Assembly (NCBI GenBank): GCA_028023455.1
Contig: JAQFVV010000255.1
Location: 250,001 to 314,000, forward strand
Length of the DNA stretch: 64,000 nt
Direction of reading: 5' to 3'
Origin: Epiperipatus broadwayi
Lineage: Eukaryota; Onychophora; Udeonychophora; Euonychophora; Peripatidae
Shown: positions 35,640-47,799 of the stretch, one piece after another
How positions within the stretch are numbered: position 1 is the stretch's first letter
Layout of the letters: the number at the start of each line of letters is the position of its first letter
The notes under the pieces: model-generated
Told to the model about the DNA's origin: nothing
Seen by the model: only the letters and a program-made list of their open reading frames with translations
Databases searched by the model: none
Made by a program: the position numbers and the translations under genes

Positions 35640-36160
35640 TTTAAAATACAGGCATTCTTCATATATCTGAAGCTTAATTGTAAATATAGGGGATTTGAAC
35701 ACAGACTTTCAAGCATCCTTCAACTACCCACCCTATCTCACACCACTGATACACATAACCACGCACATGTAGTAAAGATAAATAATCACCAATATATTCA
35801 TTTCGTGTTGAACCAGCACTCATCAGTTGATCCAAATTATCATCTCCCACACATATATATAATCAGTGCTTAGTTTATATTAAGATAGCAAATCTTCATA
35901 CTTTTAATGGACAGGCTTAAATCTATTCCAACCTCCAACTCTTCAGCCATCCATACCATTGAAAATCTGCTGATGGAAAGCCCAAATCCCATGATAATGC
36001 CGATATTATTGCCAATATTAGACGAAATATGTATATTGGTGATTATTTATCTTTTCTACATGTGTGTGGTCATGTGTATCAGTAGTATGAGATAGTGTGG
36101 ATAGTTGAAGGGTTCTTTAAATTCTGTGTTGAAATCCACTATATATACATATATAATGTT
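35640..36160. mobile_element. Family B foldback with a half-ribozyme arm (B4)
   Basis: The left part is a minus-strand unit with a hammerhead (35,781-35,841), the tRNA-like stretch (gtctgtgttcaaatccc on the minus strand) and traces of the 3' hairpin near 35,645. The right part, from about 36,022 (gacgaaatatgtatattgg), is a plus-strand copy that begins inside the ribozyme: GAAA, stem III and the 3' half of stem I are present, and the CTGATGA half is missing. The flanks are TA-rich, so no direct repeat can be called. The frames at 35,634-35,873 and 35,907-36,095 lie inside it and are not genes. Confidence 0.75.
35781..35841 (-). ncRNA. Hammerhead ribozyme motif in B4
   Basis: Minus strand: stem I GATAATT/GATTATT (wobbles at both ends) and ATCAA/TTGGT (one G-U), core CTGATGA, stem II GTGCT/AACAC with a real G-C pair next to the core but one C-A mismatch, loop GGTTC, GAAA, weakened stem III (ATGAATAT), cleavage after ATA. 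It is canonical in the core and borderline in helix strength. Confidence 0.65.
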
Positions 36161-36169
36161 TAAAAAGTT

Positions 36170-36885
36170 CATGTATACTATCTAAGTCATAAATAATTAG
36201 CAAAGTAATAAAGCGCTCAATAGTAACAAACTATAGTTTTTATATGAAATGAAAACTGGACCAAATTTTAATAGATAGTATTATAAGATAGAACAATAAT
36301 TTAATGTTTAATATTTCAAAGACTAGTCAATAAAAATAATTTACAAAAAAACTAAATATTAATATTTTTTCATCTTTCTGTAATGAAAATTGATGTTAAT
36401 AAAAGACAAAAAAATAGTATATCTAAATAAAATTAAATTTCAGCTATATTTTTATTTTACAGAAAATATCTAATTTTTTCTGATGAGATATGACATCTTT
36501 CTGAGTTATGTAATTCATATCATCAAAATATAAATTACAAAATTAAAGTTTTTTTTAAACTAATTTTTGTTTATTTTTATATATATATTTCTAAACCATA
36601 GATAAAATGATAAGTAGTTCTTAAGTCGTGGACATGATAGCTTCACTGTAATTTAAAAAAAAAAAAAACATCAACAACAAAACAAATTTTTACAGCAAAA
36701 TAACAATTTATATTTTAGGTTTGATGCAGTTTGTTTTGAAACTTTTATTATTTATAATGAATAAATTAAGTATATATATATATAATGGCAAAACATTGAA
36801 TATCATATGACTATTTGAAATCACGCAGAATTTATTTATTAATATCTTTTATATAAATGGATATGCATATAAAAATAGAACAAAA
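36170..36885. other. AT-rich non-coding stretch
   Basis: Nothing recognised. Confidence 0.5.
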
Positions 36886-36887
36886 AA

Positions 36888-36998
36888 GCATTGGTAGCCA
36901 AGAGGTCAGTGCAGCCGCTTTGCAAGCAAGCAGTTGCTTGCAGACAGTTGTCGCGGGTTCTCTTCCTGGCTGATGCTTTGACATATGGAAAAAAAAAA
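36888..36998 (+). repeat. tRNA-derived SINE with poly-A tail
   Basis: Box A-like ggtagccaagaggtcagtgc, box B-like gtcgcgggttctcttcc and end ggctgatgctttgacatatg followed by A9. An internal duplication (gcaagcaagcagttgcttgc) lengthens the anticodon-arm region and is shared with the copy at 56,595. No certain target-site duplication. The minus-strand frame at 36,832-37,029 is antisense to it. Confidence 0.75.
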
Positions 36999-37004
36999 TT
37001 TTAG

Positions 37005-39475
37005 TAAAATAAATGAAAATATTTTTCAACAGTAAAGTAACTTTACCAATTATATATAGCTAGTTTTTACATGTTAATCCAAACTATCTTTGTGAATTTT
37101 TACCTTTTTCTTTCTGTTTAAGAACTCAATACTATCACCTATCTTAAGATAATCTAACAACTTTTTCTTATTTCTTTCTCATATAATTCTTCATAATATC
37201 CTTTATACTTATCTTTAAGCATATGTTCAATCCATTTTTTTGTTTCAATTTACTTTTTTAAAAAATAATATCTTTTTAATACCTCAGATTTTATCTCTCC
37301 GTCTCATTTTGTCAAATTCTTATCTTACAAGCCCACAATCGTCTTTTTAATGTCAAACCTTTGCATCACATAAAATTGCATTTTTAACAAATCAACTATC
37401 AAGACATTTTCTCAGAATTAACATTAATTTGTAATGAAACAATCTTTTATTCTGACTAAAATTTGCTTAACTACTGTATTTCTTATTCATATTTTGTGTT
37501 CACTTTTTCCATCATCATTTAAACCATTTTGATCTGTTTTATATTTTCTGCCTGATTACATCTTGATACTTCACTTCTTTTTTTTTAGATATTATGATTT
37601 TATAAGTTAATAATTTTAAAGTAAATTATATCAATATTGCATAGAATGTAACAATTATATTGAAAAATTGTAAGCTGTATATGGATAATCATTAAAATTG
37701 TTTATAAAATTAATTAAGGCAATATTAACATTTATGTTCTTTTAAGGAATATAATTATGATTTCAAAAATAGTTACTTGTATAATAAAAAAAAACACAAA
37801 GACATATTAATTATATATTTGAAAATGCAATATTTTTTTAATAGTAGTATATGTGTTGGGGGGGGGGCGAATCTAGATTATGAGTTTATGTAATTACAGT
37901 GAAACCAGTAGTAAAACAAGCTCCAACAATCTGTATATATAAGTCCAGCATTCTCTGATTTCTATTTTAATACATTTATTTAAAAATATATTTTCATAAA
38001 TTAATAATTGTTATTTCAATAGTAGCATTTAAACATTTAATGTCTGAATTTTTAGAATTTATACTGAAGGTTTTTTTAAAAAATATGTTATTGTTTTCTT
38101 TGAAGTTCAATTCACTGTTTAGATATTTATCTAAACAATGAAATTTAAAAAAAAAAAAAGAGTTTAATTTTACAGAAAATGATATATCAGGTGATTAATT
38201 ATTACACTTGTATTGAATAATACCATATAAATTTACATAAATAATATATCTCATATATATATATACGGCTTTAATCATATATATATTGAAACAAATACTT
38301 TATTGGTAATGATAGCTAGTTGTCAAAGTATGTAGAGGAAAGAATTGGGAGAAGTATAAAGTTAGTCAGAAAGAGAGAGAAATCAATAGCATAGCTTTTT
38401 ATATTGGTCATAAATACAGCTTTAGTTAACTTTCAAAATTATTTATTTATTATTTCGAATACACACATACAAAAAGAAATATTAAGTTATTTGTGTGCAT
38501 GGGTGTGTCTGTGTGGGATCATTAAAATATCCAACATTAGTTTAAATAAGATAAAAGTTTAATTTCAATTCTAAATTTTAAATAAATTCTAAATAGTTGT
38601 TCTTGCAATTAAGTCTGTTTTTTTTTTTGCATATTTTGTTTTTGTTAAACAGATTTAATTGGTGTTCATTATGGCAGATTCAAAATCAGAGTTTTAATTA
38701 AATAATTTTAGTATGTTTTTGAAAAACAATATTTAGTTCAAGATCAAAGACATAATTAAGTGATTAAATGTGTTTTGAAAAATACATTGTAAATAGTTAG
38801 ATTAATGATCAAAGTTTTTAAATTAAATAATTTTGGCATATTTTTGAAAAACATTGTAATTCAGTTAATTATATATAATACTAGTTGGTATATGAATCTA
38901 GTAACTTGTTTTCAAATACATACAAAGTGAAAAAGATAATTAAAATGTAGTTATATAAAGATCAAAAATGATTTGTTTTTTCATTCAACTACTTCTACCT
39001 TGAAGAGGTACTCAAACTGTATTCATTTTTCTAGATTCCTCTCTAGAATGGAGACAGCTTGGAAAAGAATCATAGTAAAATATCAGCAAATTGTCAATGC
39101 TAACTAAATTAAATGTTTTATGAAAAAGAAGTGGATAAATGAGTAAATAAAATCCTATAGGATCTCTTTTTGAGATTATATGCCTTAGCCAATATAGTAT
39201 CTGAAATATTATCTTCCATGCTTGCTGTTTGCGAATCATCCAAAACTAACTTTGGCAATTAGTTGACTTAAGAAAATTTGCCCAACTTTGACATTTACTG
39301 AATGTATATTACATTAGGTTATAATAATAAAATTGTTGACAATACATAAATACTGCTGATTCTGAGATGATTTATATGAGTATTCTCAGATCATATGGAC
39401 ATCAAAAAAGCCATAGATCCAAGCTATAAGTCATTTATATGTATATGTATTTTACACAGACTTTCATGTATAATC
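37005..39475. other. AT-rich stretch with a small direct duplication
   Basis: 38,695-38,735 and 38,818-38,858 share aattaaataatttt, then gtttttgaaaaacaat-like words, about 123 bases apart. A run of 11 G lies at 37,857-37,867. Nothing coding is recognised. Confidence 0.45.
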
Positions 39476-39479
39476 TTGT

Positions 39480-39720
39480 AACGGTCAAATCTGTACATTC
39501 GCGCAACAAAATCCAGAGTTTTAGTAAGTCATCCTAAGGCTGACCAGCATAGAGTGGTATGAACCACATTGTCTGATATAGCCCCTATTCCTTTACAAAT
39601 GCTGAAAGATTTACCACCTTGCGGATGACACATATGAGGCCACAGCAACATTTTCTTTCATCACGTGCCAGCAGTAGAACATCGGTAAAGCACAAGACTA
39701 TGGAAAATTGACATTCTAAC
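39480..39720. other. GC-richer unassigned segment
   Basis: Base composition is clearly higher in G+C than the flanks (ccaccttgcggatgacac, catcacgtgccagcag) and several CpG are present. No open frame spans it and no repeat copy was found in the window. It may be a diverged transposon or exon remnant. Confidence 0.3.
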
Positions 39721-39924
39721 TAGTATAGCTATATAGACAATGTGTGTGGTGGAACATAATTATCAAATATGGATTGTGATTCTTAACTAATGACTAACTA
39801 GTCAATAATGACTTATCAATGAGCAACATTGAGACATGAAACAAAAGTTAAATTTAAAATTAATTTAATGAAACCAAATAATAAAATTTATAATTGAAAA
39901 TAATTATTACTTTGTAGTTATATA

Positions 39925-40245
39925 TATTGTCTCACTCACAGGTGACTAAGGGATACAATTTAACATTTGAGTTTTGGGTTCACATGCAAGTGATGATTGA
40001 GGTTATAATCATTTATGGTTTACATGTAGCCTTATTTTACATATATATAGGATATCTTAAATCACTTGCAGGTGATATTAATTAGTCTGGTTACAAATTA
40101 GTTACATTCAGCTTTAGGTTACATATATATCTGTGACAATTTAAATCACTTGCAGGTGACATTAATTATTCTGGTTACAAACTAGTTAAATTTACTTTAA
40201 GTGTCATATATATGTATATCACTTACAGGTGATGATGAAATTATA
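39925..40245 (+). repeat. Degenerate tandem repeat, 73-84 bp period
   Basis: The word atcacttgcaggtga (variants atcacttacaggtga, ctcactcacaggtga, tcacatgcaagtgat) recurs at about 39,930, 39,980, 40,061, 40,145 and 40,218, each followed by a tatta/ggttac/catatata-type segment. Units are diverged; no coding sense. Confidence 0.65.
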
Positions 40246-40249
40246 TGTT

Positions 40250-42035
40250 TAAGTTACAGTGTCATGATCTTTAATATTGCTTTACAGATTGAGTTTAATT
40301 TGCTCTTGACTATATATGCCTAGTTTATGCTATATAACAGGATCTAGACCCACTTCAGAGCTAGTACAAGTGATTATAAACATTTATAAAGAATATCACA
40401 TTTTATTAAGCATGAATACTTAATATTCTCTATATAGCTTATATGCCTATGAAATTAGATTCGAATTCAGATCAAAGCTGAAAAATACAATTATTATGGC
40501 AGGATGAACTGATGCTTGGCAGTCAGACTTCAGATACCAAGGCATATAGAAAATATAAAGTCCAAGTCCTTGCATTTCAAATGTGCCTTTTCAGGGGATT
40601 TGTACCAAGTATCGGTTCCCTTTTTCACCATATTCATTGCTGTGGAAATAAGAGACCTTTTAGTTTGGTGATTGAACAACTAATTAAACTAGAGGAGTCT
40701 CATGCTCCATTTCTGAGGATGCAAAATGGGGTGGAGTAGCCAACTGCCATCTGGAAGAGATAGTTTTCTGAACTAAGAGAGTAATGGTGCAGCCCTTACA
40801 CATACACCCATTAAAGAAATATACACAGTAACAAATATATATGCTGTAGCATTTCTTAAAGACACATTTGCACTGCTGACTACATTATTATATAATAGAA
40901 ATTAGGATGCTAAACAATAGTTTCCTTCATGAAACTACCATTATATCAGTTCATTATATAGCATCTATAATTATGCTATCAAGGAAAGTTTATGAATCTA
41001 ATTTCTAAAGCTATCTATGTAGGCATTTATAACTCTAGGGAGGAGTACAGCATATTATGGAGAATTACAATATAAAGTTATAGCTCTATGCTGTATTTCA
41101 TCACTCCAGCTAAATATTAGTTAAATATTATCTCTAAAGCAAATCTATCTTAAAGTAGCTGTAAGATTTTAATTATCTCTTAAATAAGACATTTTGTCTC
41201 TTTCAAAACGAGTTTCTTTTGTGCATTAATAGACGCGATATTACATATATGTGTGAGAAGATATAATCGCTCCTCATGAAGCATTTAACTAAGAGTAAAA
41301 CCCCATTTTGAAAAAATATAGCATAAACAAAAACATAATTGAAAAATAATAGAATTTGGCATAGATTTAACTAAAAGAAATGTACGATTAAAGAGGAGAT
41401 TTCACGTAAGTGAAATCTGAAGTTTGGCTTTGTTTTAGCCTAGTTTAAAAAGGAAATGGAAAAGCAATTAGTTTTCATCTGATCGACTCAGTTCAATACA
41501 AATTTAAGTTGTGTATGAGAATTAGTAAAGGCAAATATAATCATTATGTTAAAATATGTAAAAGCATATATCATTTAGTTAAAATATGTAAATAACTTAG
41601 AAACTTAATTATCATTTTAGAATAAAGCATTTAGAATTATATAATATATAACAAAAATTAGAATAAATAATTTAAAATCAATCGATTTTTAAAATTAGGA
41701 TAAATAATTTAAAATCAATTGATTTAAGCAAGTTAAAACTAAATAACTTTTAATAACTCAGAATAAGGTAAATACGTTGAACCAAATCAATCAGAAATGA
41801 ATCCGCAAACCAACAAATAAATCAGTAAATAAATTGAGTACATAAATCAATAATTAAATAAATCAGTTATTCACTCAGTATGTAAATCAGGCAAGATTTT
41901 AAGATTAAAATAAAGAAAACAAAATTACATTTAAGAGGTGAGTTTAAAGTACGTTATTATTATGGCCATAGATTTTAGATTGAGCTAGATTTAGGAATTA
42001 ATGCATTTTAGTTGAAGAATTAGTTTTAAGTGGGG
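40250..42035. other. AT-rich stretch, one unassigned frame, one short tandem duplication
   Basis: The frame at 40,512-40,739 (75 codons) has balanced composition (CLFRGFVPSIGSLFHHIHCC) but no recognisable family. A 43-bp tandem duplication lies at about 41,655-41,720 (aataatttaaaatcaat repeated). Nothing else is seen. Confidence 0.35.
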
Positions 42036-42039
42036 AGGT

Positions 42040-42420
42040 TATTACCACATTCTTTTCTTTTTACTGGCAAGTTGTTCGATGTCAAAGGGCTGTCAACTGG
42101 CATCTGCCTACATCTTATGGCTTTTATCCTACTGCTCCCTGCATGGTAGATCTTCCAGAGTCTGGACAGCAAGAAATTTGCCTTCTACTCAGACTTCATC
42201 ATTATTAGCAATTTTAAAACATAAGTTGTCAACGAATTGACTTAAAATAATGTTGAATGTGTTAAAGATGGCTGCAGAGGCTTATATTATTAGCTCACCC
42301 CCTCTCCTCTGTCATAGTAAGATTTTAAATCTGTTTTGCTAATTTTCTTGCTGTATTCCAAGAATCGTGGTATTCCACTGTTTTATTTCTTACGGCTCGA
42401 TTTTACATCTGGTCACCCAG
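42040..42420. other. GC-richer unassigned segment
   Basis: It has a higher G+C content than its flanks (gtcaaagggctgtcaactgg; catggtagatcttccagag) without an open frame. It may be a degraded repeat; no partner was found in the window. Confidence 0.25.
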
Positions 42421-42424
42421 AATA

Positions 42425-45400
42425 ATTTATTCATATCTTATTCTACAATCTATTGTTACTTTTAATTTTGTGATTAGGTCAAAATACAGCAAGAAAGATT
42501 AAGTTTTATGAGATCATCTTTTTTAGAAAACAAATCTACAGATGGAAAATATCTGGTTATATATGTAACTCGAACATTTAATTTAGCGATATATGCAGAA
42601 TTATACAATACTTTCAAATATTACTTTTAGAATAATTATTCTAAATAAAGAAATTTATAATGTTTTAAATCTGTTAACATTATTCTTTCCTGCATATATG
42701 TAGTCTCTTGTTACACATATAATGCAATTTTCATTTATTTACTGTTAGAAATATATGTGTGTATATACGGGTTTTTACATATACAGATACAATTTTTATA
42801 CTGTAGGCTAAGATATATGCACACATTTAGGTCTAAATTTAGCCTGATTTTAATACAATATTAACATGATATATGAAGATTTGGTGATAGTTACATAGAT
42901 AGAAATACTACTATAGTATATAGTAGGTGAAACAGTAGGATTGATAGATCTAACTGTTTCAATCTTTAGAATAAGAAAACTATTGTTAACATATTTAACC
43001 TTTACACTGTCAGAAATTCCAGTTGGTTGAGAGTTAAAACTTTAAACTTTTGATTGGTCAATTACAAAATCAGCAGTAAAAATATATTCATCTTTTAATA
43101 TTATATTTGTTTTAGTTTTGTTTGTAAAAAGCAAATTAATAATTTATTAGATTATGAAAGTGAATAAAAATTTTTTCAAAAATAAATATCTATTTATAAT
43201 TATAAAAATATTCTATAGTGGAGAAGCTAAAAAGAATGTTTGTAGCCTATTAGAAAATGCTACGTACATCATTGATTTCTTTCACAATTTATGTTCAGTA
43301 AAAGTAAAGAATTTTTACTAAAATCAACTATTTTTCTAAAATATTACATTTTCAGCATATTTTATCAAAATAATTTATAATATGTAAAAAAATATAAAAA
43401 TATATACTCTAAAATATACATTTTCATTTTGAAAATCAAAACAAAGAACTTAGACCTGTCAAAATGGTTGGCAAGTGCTCTTTTTTGTTCAACATGAGAA
43501 ACAACCAATCAGTATCTTGGAAAGTCCACCTTTTTCTATTGTTAAAACTTTAAATTTAAATATTATTGATTTTTTACTTGTAAAATAATTCCAAAGAGAT
43601 CAGAATCTTACAGTACATTTTAAGCTTTAAAATAAGCATATATTCGCTATGATAATGTAAAAATTACCATTTTTTTTAACCGATTCTTTCAATGATTGGA
43701 TTATAATTGAATCTGATGCTAAAAAGGTTAACAATAAATTTTCAATGTAAATTTATTTTGTCACTCTCTTAGTTCACTTTAAAAAAGTTTCCTTTTATAT
43801 AGTCTTATGTTTTTTTTACATTTGATATAAAAAAAATTATCATGTTAAATTTCCTTTTATTATTGCTAAACATTTGATTTAAGATATTTAAGTATATGCA
43901 CAGAAATGTAAAGAGGTCTCAAAAATCAATGCCACTGACCATAATGTTTTAATTGTGGTTGAAAAAAGAAATAAAATAAAAAAAATCTTGAAATGCATTT
44001 TTGAAGTTATATGTTATTTAAGATTATGAACCTTCATTTGAAAATTATTTATTTTAACAAATATGAATATAGTTTTATATATGTAAAATATCAGAGCTAA
44101 ATGTAAAATGATTTTTATAAAAATCACTGAGGAAATAGATTTTTTAATTGCCAAAAATATAATTTATTTAACGATTAATTGTGAATAAATGTATGAGTGT
44201 CAATATATGTCAATAATACAAATTTAGATCCCTTAAAATACATTATTTTCAATTGTATTTTGAAGAGTTATATCAAAATGTTTGAAGTCCTGTAACTAAT
44301 TATAATTTCTCTTAAAAAAGGCACTGAAAATGAGAATTTATGTCAACAATAACCAGTGTTATATATAGTAGGAATTTATTATCATTGAATACTTACAGAA
44401 TAATTTTGAAGAGTTAAATGTAAAGTGGCATATTCATTTACATTGTAAAATAATATAAATTATAATATAACCATTGTTTTTTATAGTTAATGAATTTATT
44501 TATTACCAGCCATGTCCATTTATATGATTTAAGAGAAATGCTGATTATGGATTTAATTATTTAATTTTCCTGGACAGTTAACATATTCCTGTACTATGAG
44601 TACCATATAGATGTTAGATAATAAATAACATGTTAATGTGTTAATAATGTTATGTGCTATATTCAGTTTACTTCACATTTCTATATGTACTTTCTTAAAA
44701 AAAATTTGAGTTGTTCCATTGCATGGCTTGCATTGTGTTTAAGAATTTTGAATTAATTTATATATTGGTGTATGATTATATTTTACAGGTATGTTTTAAT
44801 GACATGACCATATCTCTTCTCTGTAATTTTGATATATAATTCCATTTGTAAGGTATTTCAACCATAGTAGATAACAATTGTGATGTAGTATGAACAACAT
44901 CATTAACATGTTGATGATTTGAAATGAGTATTTAAGATAATTAAGACTATTTACAGTTGGTATCAAGACATTATATCAATAATGAAAAAATTTGTTATTA
45001 AACTTTATTATAGAGTATAGTACTTTAAACTTATGAACACATACACCCATAAAGTATAGTTCTAATGATATTTGTAATGTTCTCATGACATTTTTGCATT
45101 ATATTAACTGGATCTTATTTCAAGACATTGGAGCTACATCTGAGATATCCAGAAATTAATGTTTTTCACCTTCTGTGAAAAATTTTGTGAAGCTTTTTTT
45201 ACAGCTTTAAAATTCACATATATTTATTTTCTAATATTTCAAATACAAAAAAAAATTCAAAAGGTGGTAGGAAAATTGAATATATGGGTCTTTTAAGTTT
45301 CTCAAACTCCACAATAATGAGTATTTTTCATATATTTTGTGACCTCAATCAAACGTGAGTTTACTTTGAGAACATATTACAATGGTCTAAAAACTTGATT

Positions 45401-46970
45401 TTTTGGCAGGTTTATGATTACATTTGTATCATAATTGTATAATAATTATTAGAAATCAAAATATATATAATTACATATTTATTTTTTAGAGAAATGTTTT
45501 ATTTTTAAATATAAAAGAATATATTCTTCTGAATATTGTTACTATAGAGATTATGGTCAGAGAAAATACAGCTGTCTAGAAATGATGTCACTCAGCAGAT
45601 TGTTATAATGTTTAGTGATATTATAAAAATTACAAAAAAATTTAAATGTTTAAAGCATAAATTGATAGATTTAGTAGTTATTATAAATAATTTGTTCAGA
45701 TTTTTAAAACAAACATCAAAGAAGATTTTGTTTATTTTATAAATTGAATTAGCTTTACCTGGAATTTGATGACATGACATTTTGTTTTGATTAAAATCTA
45801 ATTTTTAAAATAATTCTGAAAATCAAATGTGATTTTTTAAAATTTTATTTAATTTCTAAACAAAAATATCTATCAAATGAGGTCAAATTTATTATATTCT
45901 GATAAATAATAATGGTTTAATATTAAAATGAAAGTTGAAATTTTAAATCTAATGAAAACAAAGAAATCTGTCAGAATGTTACCAGAATGCTGGAGAGTTA
46001 AAGCCATTCATATCATTAGTGTTAAAAAAGAAAAATTTCATTTAAATTTGAAGGTAATTTATTTAGAGAAAAGAAATTATTTATAAGATATAAAATGAAA
46101 ATCAAGCTCGTATAAATATTTATATAAAGATAAAATTTAAAATATTGAATCATCAACTAATGATGATTTTATAAACAACTTTGGTATATGAATAAATTGT
46201 ATTACAACATGTGTCAGATTAATTGTATCTCATGTTTATTTATTTTTTGATCTTTCATTCAATACATAGATCAGGGATAATCATAATCTGATCTATTCAG
46301 ATATAATTACATTAGGATGTGATGGTTATGGATTGAAGTGGAGATTTCTTCGAAGGTAATAATTTAAATTTTTCTTTTATTGGTAGTTTATTTTTAAGTG
46401 CTAGAGGAGAATATATTGGCTATAGTGTTGTTTATTATATTAAGAAAATCTAAGATATAATGGTACATTTTCCAAAAGATTGATCCAATTTAAATCATCT
46501 TCTAGGTTTTGGTAGAATCTGTTGACATCCAACTGAAAATGTCAAGAGTTATCAAAACATGAAATAAACATTCCAAAACCTATACCATGTCTTGTATCCA
46601 GCATTTAAAGCACCTTATGGTCATATTGAGAATTATTTTTATTTTACAATGGCATTGTTGAAATATTACAATTTATATATGCATTATACATAAATATTTC
46701 TATATGTATAACATTTATCAATAATTAGATTATTTGCATAGAAAATTGTTTATGCATTATGTAATTTGCTGTGAAATAAAAGAGGCTCAACTTTTACTTC
46801 ACCAAAATCCAAAACAAAAGAGTTATTATGTATGTTAATAAAGAAAACTTATTTAGCTTTTGGATTGTCCATTTATAATTGATGGTAAAAGTTATCTTTG
46901 TTTATATTGATATGATATCTTCATTTCTAATTTATCAAATTAAAAATCCATAAAAGTATTTAAACACATG
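42425..46970. other. Long AT-rich non-coding stretch
   Basis: No gene, RNA or repeat recognised on either strand. Confidence 0.5.
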
Positions 46971-46971
46971 C

Positions 46972-47034
46972 ACACACTCTCTCTCTTTCACACACACACA
47001 CATACACACACACACACATATATATATATATATT
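46972..47034. repeat. Compound CA/CT/TA microsatellite
   Basis: CACACACTCTCTCTCT, then CA units broken by one CATA, then TA units. Confidence 0.95.
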
Positions 47035-47489
47035 AAATCTCTGTTTTCATGATTGGTTATTTCCAGATAAATATCATGATGGTTGAACTGAACCAAAATC
47101 TTATAGAAATTATCTTTCATTTATACCAAAGGAGAATTAAATGTGGTGCTTATTTTTACACATCGATTGTAATACATATTTGCAATGTAAAATAATTAGT
47201 AATTTAGTATACCTATATTTATTTAAAATGATAGTTGCTTGGAAGATCATACATTTAAATAAATTCGACCTTTGGAATGTATTGGTAATTACTTTGAAAG
47301 ATTTAACAAAGAGAATATTTATATAGAACATTTAAATCCTAGTTTAAATAAAATGTTAAAGTAGTTTATATATTTATACAAAAGAATTGACTGTTTTTAT
47401 GTGAATATTTTTTCTTTTTGGTGTTTAAAAATTTTTCTCACTTTGTAAGGAGATGTTATGTTATACAATTTTTCCATTTTTTTGGTTTA

Positions 47490-47640
47490 TAGGTATTTCT
47501 TTTTATTTTTATTTTATTTTATTATTTTATTTTTTATTTTTTATTTTTTTATTTTCTTTTTCTTCTTATTTTTTATTTTTTATTTTTTTATTTTTATTTT
47601 TTTTATTATTTTTATTATCTTTAATGTTGTTTTTTCTCTG
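47490..47640 (+). repeat. T-rich low-complexity tract
   Basis: TTTTATTT/TTTTC-type units with almost no G or purine runs. The two overlapping Phe/Ile-rich frames (47,453-47,656 and 47,458-47,796) are produced by this tract and are not transmembrane proteins. Confidence 0.85.
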
Positions 47641-47644
47641 TTTT

Positions 47645-47795
47645 ATAGAACCTTGATAAAGTCCATATTATTATTGAAAAATGGACGAAACGTTGGATAT
47701 TTATATTTTATTTATGTAGTTTATATAATGTATATCAATAAATTTTTTGAAAAGAAAGTCTCTCCGATATATTTATGTGAAGTTTTTGACATTTA
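47645..47795 (+). repeat. Penelope-like terminal segment with degenerate hammerhead-like motif
   Basis: CTTGATAAAGTCCAT is followed, after an AT loop, by ATGGACGAAACGTTGG. GTCCAT/ATGGAC forms a perfect 6-bp stem II between TTGATAA (compare CUGAUGA) and GAAAC. This tgat(g)aagtcc...ggacgaaacg signature is common at PLE ends across animals (established knowledge, from memory), often as a decayed hammerhead. A polyadenylation-like aataaatttttt follows at about 47,738. There is no coding PLE sequence beside it. Confidence 0.55.
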
Positions 47796-47799
47796 AATA

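Noticed and set aside
47453-47796. Apparent membrane protein rich in Phe and Ile
   Set aside because: The hydrophobic stretch is a T-rich low-complexity tract read in two frames; the rest overlaps a PLE-like tail.
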